Part shown: piece by piece, positions 57,077 to 64,000 of the stretch
How the letters are laid out: each line of letters begins with the position of its first letter
How positions within the stretch are numbered: position 1 is the stretch's first letter
NCBI GenBank assembly: GCA_017474385.1
Contig: JAFVHU010000154.1
Span: 1 to 64,000, forward strand
Reading direction: 5' to 3'
Length of the DNA stretch: 64,000 nucleotides
From: Afipia sp.
Lineage (GTDB): Bacteria > Pseudomonadota > Alphaproteobacteria > Rhizobiales > Xanthobacteraceae
Position numbers and translations under genes: made by a program
Notes under the pieces: model-generated
Told to the model about the DNA's origin: nothing
Database searches by the model: none
Seen by the model: only the letters and a program-made list of their open reading frames with translations

Positions 57077-57589
57077 ATGTTGCGTCAACTCGCGGTGGCT
57101 CTCACCGTCACCATGGCCATCGGCCTGTCAGGAACCTCGGCAAAGGCCACACCGTCGGTGGTGGCTTCTCCGGGCGGCTATGCGCCGGGCACCATCGTGG
57201 TGAAGACCAATGAGCGCAAACTCTATCTCATCCTCGGCGAAGGCCAGGCGCTGCGCTATCCGGTCGGCGTCGGCAAGGCCGGCAAGCAGTGGGCGGGCGC
57301 CACCCGCATCGACGGAAAATATCGCCAGCCGGCATGGTCGCCGCCTGCGGACGTGAAGCGCGACAACCCGAGCATTCCCGATGTCATTCCCGGCGGCTCG
57401 CCGTCCAATCCGATGGGTGTCGCCGCCATGACGCTGGCTGGCGGCGAATACGCCATCCACGGCACCAATCGTCCGAACTCCGTCGGCGGTTATGTCTCTT
57501 ACGGTTGCGTGCGGATGTACAATCAGGACATCAGCGATCTGTTCGAGCGCGTCGATGTCGGCACGCCGGTGGTTGTCACCTCGCGCTGA
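57077..57589 (+). CDS. L,D-transpeptidase (YkuD)
   Basis: 170 residues from MLRQLAVALTVTMAIGLSG, a signal peptide. The YkuD domain contains HGTNRP and, further on, the catalytic Cys144 in SYGCVRM. It cross-links peptidoglycan (3-3 bonds) or attaches proteins. It is an 'ErfK'-type short enzyme. GGAGG precedes the ATG; the longer open frame upstream is not needed. The terminator at 57626 follows. Confidence 0.92.
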   Translation: MLRQLAVALTVTMAIGLSGTSAKATPSVVASPGGYAPGTIVVKTNERKLYLILGEGQALRYPVGVGKAGKQWAGATRIDGKYRQPAWSPPADVKRDNPSIPDVIPGGSPSNPMGVAAMTLAGGEYAIHGTNRPNSVGGYVSYGCVRMYNQDISDLFERVDVGTPVVVTSR

Positions 57590-57625
57590 GATTCAGTTTC
57601 CAACAATGCAAATTTAAGAATGCAA

Positions 57626-57649
57626 AAAGCCGCGTCATGACGCGGCTTT
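57626..57649. terminator. Bidirectional terminator between the L,D-transpeptidase and nuclease genes
   Basis: A perfect 12-bp palindrome (AAAGCCGCGTCA, TGACGCGGCTTT) between two convergent genes, 36 bases after one stop and 9 bases before the other. A and T tracts on both sides let it act on both strands. Confidence 0.75.
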
Positions 57650-57658
57650 AGTGCCGTC

Positions 57659-58255
57659 TTATCGCATCGCTGCCGTACACCAGCCGCCGCGCTTGCCGCC
57701 CTGATACTGGCGCGCATGACCCGATGCAAGTAATGCACCTGACACGCTCGGCGTTCGCCGCGTAGCGGCGTCGGCGACGACGCGGCCGTTGTATTTGTCG
57801 GGACCGATATTGAAGATCGCGACATCGCCGTCGGCGAGCAGCGCACGCAACGCTTCACTCGACGCTTCCGCCATCCGGAATTCTTCGGCGCACGCGCCTT
57901 TCATTTCAGGTGCATCGATGCCGCGAAGCCGGACGCGCGTCATCATCTCCAGCCCCGGCCACAGATGAACTCGCGCCTCGAACGTGTCGCCGTCGACCAC
58001 GCGCACCACCTCGACCGAATGACGTACACCTGGATTTCCATCACGGCTCCAGGTCGGAGGTGCGGGCTGCCCGGCCGGGCTCAAAGCTGCGGGATTCTCG
58101 GGCGCGCCGAACGCGCGAGTCCAAGGCAGACGATCCCGTAACGGAATGACGGTTCCAGCGGCAACGCCGGCGACGAAAATCACGCCAAGCAGCCAAAGCG
58201 GTGAACCGTGGAGTGGATGCCGGGATACCCGATGAAACGACCGATCTAGGAACAT
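57659..58255 (-). CDS. Thermonuclease (SNase) family protein, membrane anchored
   Basis: 198 residues. A transmembrane segment (LWLLGVIFVAGVAAGTVIPL) near residue 20-40 precedes the SNase-like domain: VVDGDTFEARVHLW, VRLRGIDAPEMKG and DKYNGRVVAD, which supply the catalytic Asp, Arg and Glu residues. It probably degrades nucleic acids in the periplasm. A C-terminal Cys and Trp (GGWCTAAMR) end the protein. Confidence 0.88.
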   Translation of the reverse strand: MFLDRSFHRVSRHPLHGSPLWLLGVIFVAGVAAGTVIPLRDRLPWTRAFGAPENPAALSPAGQPAPPTWSRDGNPGVRHSVEVVRVVDGDTFEARVHLWPGLEMMTRVRLRGIDAPEMKGACAEEFRMAEASSEALRALLADGDVAIFNIGPDKYNGRVVADAATRRTPSVSGALLASGHARQYQGGKRGGWCTAAMR

Positions 58256-58326
58256 ATGCCTAGAATAGGATCAAAAGAACCTCAGCCGCAAGAGCGGAAC
58301 CGGCGCATCCGTAGTCATGCGTACGG

Positions 58327-58560
58327 TTAGAAATCCGAACAAAGTCCCTTGTGTTCCCAGTCCCCGTATCGGGTCGGCTCCAGCCCCTTGGGGCCCTGAA
58401 CCTCTTTCGCGCGAGAGCTATTGTCCTGCGCGGCCTTGATTCGCCGCTCCTCGGCTTCCGCGAGCGCCCGCTGCGCCTGTGGGGACAACGGTTTACGCGG
58501 GGCGGCCGGATCGCCAGCGACAGGTTCGGAATGAGTTGGATCATGGATCATGGCTGACAC
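58327..58560 (-). CDS. DUF1674 / SdhAF4-like assembly protein
   Basis: 77 residues. The conserved C-terminal motif is GPKGLEPTRYGDWEHKG, followed by LCSDF. The homologous eukaryotic factor SDHAF4 helps flavinylated SdhA join SdhB. The N-terminal half is disordered and acidic. A possible start is at MSAMIHDP or three residues later. The window also contains the sdhB end, more than 57 kb away. Confidence 0.88.
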   Translation of the reverse strand: MSAMIHDPTHSEPVAGDPAAPRKPLSPQAQRALAEAEERRIKAAQDNSSRAKEVQGPKGLEPTRYGDWEHKGLCSDF

Positions 58561-58801
58561 TCCCGGTGGTCAGAGCCGAAATCAATCTAGACCGACAGCG
58601 CGTTCGATCAAGACCCTTCGGCCGATGCAGTCTGACGCAGGTGAGCCGCCTGTCCGTGAGCCAGCTCACATTTCCCAAGATGTTTCAGACAAGGCGATTC
58701 AGAGTCGGACCAATTCTTACATTTGGCATATTCCGATGCCACGAGATTATATCCGCTCGACGTTTGTCGCGTTCCTCCTGCCAGCGAATGTTTTTTCACG
58801 C

Positions 58802-60151
58802 ATGAAGCCTTCGAGATTTGTCCCGCCCACCGAGGTGCCCGGCCTCGCAGCGCGCAGGATCGCGGCCGATATTCTCGACGGCGTACTGCACAGGCACCGC
58901 ATGCTCGACGATCAGCTCGACGGGCCCGGTGCGCATCCCGGATTGAAGACGCTGGCGGATCGCGATCGCGCCCTGATGCGCCGGCTGGTTGCAACGATTC
59001 TGCGGCGGCTCGGCACGCTCGGCCACATCCTGTCGCGGCTGCTCGATCGCGGGATTCCGAGCGACGCGCCGCGCGCACAGAGTGCATTGCTGATCGGCGC
59101 GGCGCAAATCCTGTGGATGGATGTTCCCGATCACGCCGCCGTCGACCTATCGGTGCGTCTCGTGCAGGCGGACCGGCGTGCCGCGAAATATGCCGGTCTC
59201 GTCAACGCTGTGCTGCGGCGCTGCGCACGTGAAGGCCAGCCGCTGATCGATGAAGTCAAATCGCAGATGCTCGATCTGCCGCCGTGGCTGGTCGCACGCT
59301 GGATTGCGGCCTATGGCGAAGAAACGACACGCGCGATGGCTGCCGCGATCAGCGTCGAGCCCGCGCTGGATCTCACGGTCAAATCCGATCCCGGCGGCTG
59401 GGCGACGCGCCTGCATGGCGAGGCCCTGGCGACCGGCACCGTGCGAACGCTGCTGCATGGATCGGTCACCATGCTTCCCGGTTTCAACGAAGGCCAATGG
59501 TGGGTGCAGGACGCCGCCGCCGCCATGCCGGCCCGGCTGTTCGGTGACGTTAAAGACAAGACCATCGCCGATCTGTGCGCGGCGCCCGGCGGCAAGACCG
59601 CGCAACTGGTCCATGCCGGTGCACGGGTCACGGCGGTCGACAGGTCACCCAACCGCATCGCGCGCCTGCGCGAGAATCTGTCGCGGCTCTCTCTTGAGGC
59701 GGGTACCGCAGTAGCGGACGCGATTGAATGGCAGCCGCCGGGAGGCGAACTGTTCGACGGCGTGCTGATCGATGCGCCCTGTGCCGCGACCGGGACGATC
59801 CGGCGTCATCCCGATGTTGCATGGCTGAAACAGGAAGCCGACATCGGCGCGCTTGCCGCCGTGCAAAAGCGCATGCTGCAAAAGGCGGCCACGCTGCTGA
59901 AGCCCGGTGGAACTCTGGTCTATTGCACCTGTTCGCTTGAGCCCGAGGAAGGCGAACAGGCCGTCGCAAGCGTCCTTGCGGCCGAATCGGGCCTGCGCCG
60001 TGCACCCGTCGGCCGGGATGAAGTGGCGGGACTGGACGAAATTCTCACCGCAGACGGCGACATCCGCACCCTGCCCTCGCATCTCGCCCATGGCGATTCG
60101 CGGCTCGGCGGCCTCGACGGCTTCTACGCAGCCCGTCTTATCAAGTCCTGA
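58802..60151 (+). CDS. rsmB: 16S rRNA (cytosine-967-C5)-methyltransferase RsmB
   Basis: 449 residues from MKPSRFVPPTEVPG, chosen because the upstream open frame (to 58550) shows no domain. The N-terminal NusB-like helical domain is followed by the m5C-methyltransferase domain: DLCAAPGGKTAQL near residues 257-269, DAPCAATGTIRRHPD and the catalytic Cys segment YCTCSLEPEEGE near 375. It methylates C967 of 16S rRNA. Confidence 0.93.
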   Translation: MKPSRFVPPTEVPGLAARRIAADILDGVLHRHRMLDDQLDGPGAHPGLKTLADRDRALMRRLVATILRRLGTLGHILSRLLDRGIPSDAPRAQSALLIGAAQILWMDVPDHAAVDLSVRLVQADRRAAKYAGLVNAVLRRCAREGQPLIDEVKSQMLDLPPWLVARWIAAYGEETTRAMAAAISVEPALDLTVKSDPGGWATRLHGEALATGTVRTLLHGSVTMLPGFNEGQWWVQDAAAAMPARLFGDVKDKTIADLCAAPGGKTAQLVHAGARVTAVDRSPNRIARLRENLSRLSLEAGTAVADAIEWQPPGGELFDGVLIDAPCAATGTIRRHPDVAWLKQEADIGALAAVQKRMLQKAATLLKPGGTLVYCTCSLEPEEGEQAVASVLAAESGLRRAPVGRDEVAGLDEILTADGDIRTLPSHLAHGDSRLGGLDGFYAARLIKS

Positions 60152-60420
60152 TTCAAATCCTGACCGGCATCTGATTCGCGGCAAGCCGCCAAACGCGCTC
60201 ATGATCCACATGTCTGGGTCAATGGGCGCCTCGGGGTTGCGTTGGGGGTGCCTTGCAGGCATTTCCGGACTACAAAGAGTCGCGGAGATTCCCTCACAGT
60301 ATGGCGCGTTCGTCGCCGGCGTGGGTTTCGGGGGAGGAATGCTCCGTTTTGTGGGGGAACGATCACGTTCGGCAGCGGCCTTAGTCGGGTCTACCGGCGT
60401 GATTCAGGACAAGGGCGCAC

Positions 60421-62175
60421 GTGGCGGTCGCTTACCGACGACGCATCTCGTCTCTTTTGCTTGGCCGCGCGGCGCGGAACATACTCGCACGCGCCAGCGG
60501 CAAGTCGGTTGCGCTGTCGCGCTTCTGGCCCGGCCGCACCGATCGGCTGCTGATCGCGCCGAATGATCTTCGCACCGTCGACGCCACCCGCGCGTCCGAA
60601 ATCTATGCCGGGCGTTTTGTCTTCGCAGGAAAGATCGTCACGTCGCACGGCCGATCGATCTTCGAACTCGATCCGCCGTCGGAAGACTGGGAAGCCAACC
60701 TGCTCGGATTCGGCTGGCTGCGCCATCTGCGCGCCGCGGATTCCGCCATCACCCGCGCCAATGCGCGCGCGCTGATCGACGACTGGATTTCAAAGCCGAT
60801 CCGCAAGCGCGGCGCGGGCTGGCGCGCCGACGTGCTGGCGCGGCGCGTGATCTCGCTGCTGTCGCAGGCGCCTCTGGTGCTGAACGACGCCGACGGAAAG
60901 TTCTATCGCCGCTTCCTGCGCAGCCTCACGCGCGAGATTCGGTATCTGCGCTACACGATGGTCGATATTCCGGACGGCGTGCCGCGCCTCCAGGTGCTGA
61001 TCGCATTGTGTTACGCGTCGCTGTGTCTCGCCAATCAGGCCAAACACATCCGCACATCGACGCGCAAATTGTCGGAAGAACTGCAACGGCAATTGCTTCC
61101 CGACGGCGGGCATATTTCGCGCAATCCCGGCGCACTGATCGAACTGCTGCCCGATCTGCTGCCGCTGCGCCAGACTTTCTCCGCCCGCAACATCGCGCCG
61201 CCGCCGGCGCTGCTCAACGCCATCGACCGCATGATGCCGATGCTGCGTTTCTTCCGTCACGGCGACGGCAGTTTCGCGCTGTTCAACGGCATGAGCAGCG
61301 CGCCGTCCGGCCTGCTCGCGACATTGCTCGCCTATGACGACACCCACGGCATTCCGATGTCGAACATGCCGCATTCGGGCTTTCAGCGCCTCGATGCCGG
61401 CAACACCGCCGTCATCATGGACACCGGCGCGCCGCCGCCGCCTGCTGTCAGCCGCGATGCCCATGCGGGCTGCCTGTCATTCGAACTGTCGTCCGGCACC
61501 GGACGCATCGTGGTCAATTGCGGTATCCCCGCCACCGGCCGCGACAACTGGCGCGCCTTCGCGCGCTCAACAGCGGCGCACTCGACCCTGACCTGCCATG
61601 AGACCTCGTCGTGCCAGTTCATTGAATTGCCGGCGATGAAGCGGATGCTGCAAGGCGCACCTATCGTCAGCGGGCCTTCCAATGTCGGTGTATTTCGCGA
61701 GGCGGCGAATGACGGGATTGTCCTGACGGCGTCTCATGACGCTTACGCGCGGCAATTCGGCGTTGTGCATCAACGCAGCCTGACACTGTCCAACGACGGC
61801 AGCCGGCTTGAGGGCGAAGACACCCTGCTCAACGCGTCCGGCTCGTCGACGCGCAGCAAGCCCGACGACTATGTGCTGCGGTTTCATCTGCATCCAGCGG
61901 TGAAGGCCAGCCGCCTTTCCGACGCCCGCGGTGTGATGCTGGTTCTGCCCAATCGCGACGTCTGGACGTTCGAGGCGGTCAACGACAAGGTCGATCTGGA
62001 AGACAGCGTGTTTCTGGCGGGCTCCGACGGGCCGCGCCGCACCGCCCAGATCGTGATCCGGCAGAACCGGAAGGACTCGCCGAGCGTCCGCTGGAGCTTC
62101 ACCCGCTCATCTGCGTCAGCCACCGTGACCAATGCCCGCCGCGACGCCAGGCGCGAGCCGGAATTGCCGCTGTAG
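60421..62175 (+). CDS. Heparinase II/III family protein
   Basis: 584 residues from a GTG at 60421 ([20 protein letters not shown]). The N-terminal alpha/alpha toroid-like half ([17 protein letters not shown]) is followed by the C-terminal beta-sandwich part with [19 protein letters not shown] and [15 protein letters not shown], typical of heparinase-like proteins. Rhizobial homologues sit between rsmB and purH and are not known to degrade heparin; the substrate is probably a bacterial polysaccharide. The 269-base gap before it is empty. Confidence 0.85.
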   Translation: MAVAYRRRISSLLLGRAARNILARASGKSVALSRFWPGRTDRLLIAPNDLRTVDATRASEIYAGRFVFAGKIVTSHGRSIFELDPPSEDWEANLLGFGWLRHLRAADSAITRANARALIDDWISKPIRKRGAGWRADVLARRVISLLSQAPLVLNDADGKFYRRFLRSLTREIRYLRYTMVDIPDGVPRLQVLIALCYASLCLANQAKHIRTSTRKLSEELQRQLLPDGGHISRNPGALIELLPDLLPLRQTFSARNIAPPPALLNAIDRMMPMLRFFRHGDGSFALFNGMSSAPSGLLATLLAYDDTHGIPMSNMPHSGFQRLDAGNTAVIMDTGAPPPPAVSRDAHAGCLSFELSSGTGRIVVNCGIPATGRDNWRAFARSTAAHSTLTCHETSSCQFIELPAMKRMLQGAPIVSGPSNVGVFREAANDGIVLTASHDAYARQFGVVHQRSLTLSNDGSRLEGEDTLLNASGSSTRSKPDDYVLRFHLHPAVKASRLSDARGVMLVLPNRDVWTFEAVNDKVDLEDSVFLAGSDGPRRTAQIVIRQNRKDSPSVRWSFTRSSASATVTNARRDARREPELPL

Positions 62176-62323
62176 GATCGCCGACCCGGGCGTCGTCCCG
62201 GCGGAGCCGAAACGGTTCGGAAAGCGGCAAAATCGTTGCGAAAAGTGCGTGGATTGGAGGTTTTGCCGGGAAGAAAACCATGCTACCCGGCGGACAACAC
62301 CTATCCGAACCAGGACGCACCTA

Positions 62324-63916
62324 ATGGCTGACCACCCGCGCCGCGTTGCGCGCGCACTCCTCTCCGTTTCCGACAAATCAGGCCTGATCGAATTCGCCCG
62401 CGCGCTCGCCGGTCACGGCATCGAGATGGTCTCCACCGGCGGTACCGCCAGGGCCATTGCGGACGCCGGTCTCAAGGTGCGGGACGTGTCGGACCTGACG
62501 GGCTTTCCCGAGATGATGGATGGGCGCGTCAAGACGCTGCATCCGAACGTGCACGGCGGATTGCTCGCGATCCGCGACAATGCCGATCACGCGCGCAGCA
62601 TGAAGGATCACGGCATCGCGCCGATCGATCTTCTGGTGGTCAATCTCTATCCGTTCGAGGCGACGGTGGACAAAGGCGCCTCCGAGGAGGACTGCATCGA
62701 GAACATCGATATCGGCGGTCCGGCGATGATCCGCGCCGCAGCGAAGAACCATCACGACGTCGCCGTTGTCGTCGAAGCGTCCGACTATCAGGCCGTGCTG
62801 GATGAACTCAACGCCAACAAGGGTGCGACCACGCTCACCCTGCGCAAAAAGCTTGCACAGAAAGCCTACGCACGAACCGCGGCCTATGACGCGGCGATCT
62901 CGAACTGGTTCGCCAATCAGCTCAAGATCGAGGCGCCCGACTTCCGCGCCTTCGGCGGCAAGCTGATCCAGGCGCTGCGCTATGGCGAAAATCCGCATCA
63001 GCAGGCATCGTTCTACAAGACCCCCGACCGCCGCTACGGCGTCGCCACTGCGCGCCAGTTGCAGGGCAAGGAGCTGTCCTACAACAACATCAACGACACC
63101 GATGCGGCCTATGAAGCCATCGCGGAATTCGACGCCAAGCGCACCCCGGCCTGCGTCATCGTCAAGCACGCCAATCCATGCGGCGTCGCCGAGGGCAAAA
63201 ATCTCGCCGAAGCCTATCGCAAGGCGCTGGCCTGTGACTCAACATCAGCCTACGGCGGTATCATCGCCTTCAACCGCACGCTCGATGCCGACGCGGCCAA
63301 TGCGGTGGCCGGAATCTTCACCGAGGTCATCATCGCCCCGGACGCGACCGACGAAGCCATCGCCATCATCGGCAAGCGGAAGAACCTGCGCCTGCTGCTG
63401 GCCGGCGGCCTGCCGGATCCGCGCGCGGTAGGATTGACCACGAAGACCGTCGCAGGCGGTCTTCTGGTGCAGACGCGCGACAACGCAGTGGTCGACGACA
63501 TGACTTTCAAGACCGTCACCAAGCGTGCGCCGACCGATGCCGAGTTGAACGATCTGCGATTTGCCTTCCGCGTCGCCAAGCACGTCAAGTCGAACACGAT
63601 TATTTACGCGAAGGATCTCGCCACCGTCGGCATCGGCGCGGGTCAGATGAGCCGCGTGGATTCGGCGCGCATCGCAGCCCGCAAGGCCGAGGATGCCGCA
63701 AAGGAATTGGGATTGGCTGCGCCGATGACCAAGGGCTCGGTCGTGGCATCCGACGCATTCTTCCCGTTCGCCGACGGCTTGCTGGTGGCGATCGAGGCGG
63801 GCGCGACGGCTGTGGTTCAGCCGGGCGGCTCGATGCGCGACAACGAGGTGATCGAGGCCGCCGATGCCCACGGCATCGCCATGGTCTTCACCGGCACGCG
63901 GCACTTCAAGCACTGA
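62324..63916 (+). CDS. purH: Bifunctional AICAR formyltransferase/IMP cyclohydrolase
   Basis: Catalyses the last two steps of IMP synthesis. 530 residues from [20 protein letters not shown]. The N-terminal cyclohydrolase (MGS-like) domain includes [13 protein letters not shown] and [15 protein letters not shown]. The C-terminal formyltransferase domain includes [24 protein letters not shown] and [13 protein letters not shown], and the final [14 protein letters not shown]. The gene lies 148 bases after the heparinase-like gene. Confidence 0.97.
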   Translation: MADHPRRVARALLSVSDKSGLIEFARALAGHGIEMVSTGGTARAIADAGLKVRDVSDLTGFPEMMDGRVKTLHPNVHGGLLAIRDNADHARSMKDHGIAPIDLLVVNLYPFEATVDKGASEEDCIENIDIGGPAMIRAAAKNHHDVAVVVEASDYQAVLDELNANKGATTLTLRKKLAQKAYARTAAYDAAISNWFANQLKIEAPDFRAFGGKLIQALRYGENPHQQASFYKTPDRRYGVATARQLQGKELSYNNINDTDAAYEAIAEFDAKRTPACVIVKHANPCGVAEGKNLAEAYRKALACDSTSAYGGIIAFNRTLDADAANAVAGIFTEVIIAPDATDEAIAIIGKRKNLRLLLAGGLPDPRAVGLTTKTVAGGLLVQTRDNAVVDDMTFKTVTKRAPTDAELNDLRFAFRVAKHVKSNTIIYAKDLATVGIGAGQMSRVDSARIAARKAEDAAKELGLAAPMTKGSVVASDAFFPFADGLLVAIEAGATAVVQPGGSMRDNEVIEAADAHGIAMVFTGTRHFKH

Positions 63917-64000
63917 TCAAGCGGGAAGCGCGCGAACGGACTGGGCCTTCACCCGCATCAGAAGGGCGAGGCCGCCTGCGAAAAACAGCACCAGAACGGC
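63917..64000 (-). CDS. 3' end of a membrane protein gene (partial)
   Basis: The last 27 codons and the TGA of a gene that runs beyond the window. The visible residues are [20 protein letters not shown] followed by SVRALPA, a probable final transmembrane helix with a short basic tail. The family cannot be named from this. The stop touches the purH stop (63916/63917), so the genes converge. Confidence 0.5.
   Translation of the reverse strand, partial: AVLVLFFAGGLALLMRVKAQSVRALPA

Overview
This 64 kb window is chromosomal DNA from an alphaproteobacterium, most likely Nitrobacteraceae/Bradyrhizobiaceae (Bradyrhizobium, Rhodopseudomonas, Nitrobacter or Afipia/Oligotropha type). The reasons are high GC, the hemD-mic60-hemY heme locus, the rsmB-heparinase-purH order, DUF1674, IalB and DUF1232 genes, TRAP and Bug solute-binding proteins, and rhizobial intergenic palindromes. 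The species cannot be fixed from the sequence alone. Almost all of it is ordinary core and accessory chromosome. I see no prophage, transposase, integrase, CRISPR array or large genomic island.

Layout. 0-7.5 kb: 3' end of sdhB with its terminator, a duplicated outer-membrane beta-barrel gene, a damaged class III cyclase gene, an FkbM methyltransferase, VOC and MAPEG genes and a large Pro/Ala-rich OmpA protein. 7.5-16 kb: argG, a PAP2 phosphatase, a DsbA-like isomerase, rlmN, ialB, a quinone oxidoreductase, DUF1232 and pterin dehydratase genes, separated by many palindromic intergenic repeats. 16-25 kb: a TAXI solute-binding protein, a single-domain response regulator divergent from a Crp/Fnr regulator, typA behind a leader with a terminator-like hairpin, an amine oxidase, and a low-GC HNH endonuclease. 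25-33.7 kb: ppa, an M20 peptidase, yggT-DUF167-folD, tRNA-Ala(CGC), an alpha/beta hydrolase-OsmC fusion, a glutamine amidotransferase with an NTF2-like gene, an SDR and a TerB-like gene. 33.9-45.5 kb: a second cyclase, a complete TRAP transporter (P, S, L), a P450, a Bug protein, a MarR-enoyl-CoA hydratase pair with a perfect operator, a glycosyltransferase and two small genes. 45.6-64 kb: tRNA-Thr(CGU), hemY-mic60-hemD divergent from tsaD-gpsA, an EVE domain gene coupled to a METTL20-like methyltransferase, acs, secreted Kazal and kelch proteins, an L,D-transpeptidase, a nuclease, the SDH assembly factor, rsmB, a heparinase-like gene, purH and the tail of a membrane protein gene.

How genes work together. 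sdhB and the SdhAF4-like gene both serve succinate dehydrogenase. hemD supplies heme synthesis and shares a locus with hemY and the membrane-shaping Mic60 homologue. The TRAP genes form one uptake system. The MarR gene has its own operator and is probably co-transcribed with an enoyl-CoA hydratase. tsaD, rlmN, rsmB, typA and the two tRNAs serve translation.

The strongest unexplained signal is a 163-164 bp element present twice (7771-7933 and 25173-25336). Each copy is two long hairpins back to back, separated by exactly 12 nt. In all four hairpins the arm nearer the 12-nt spacer carries three extra bases. Stem sequences differ between copies while pairing is kept, so structure rather than sequence appears to be maintained. 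Other leads are the typA leader hairpin, the MarR operator, the low-GC HNH gene, the damaged cyclase and an overlooked 59-residue winged-helix gene.
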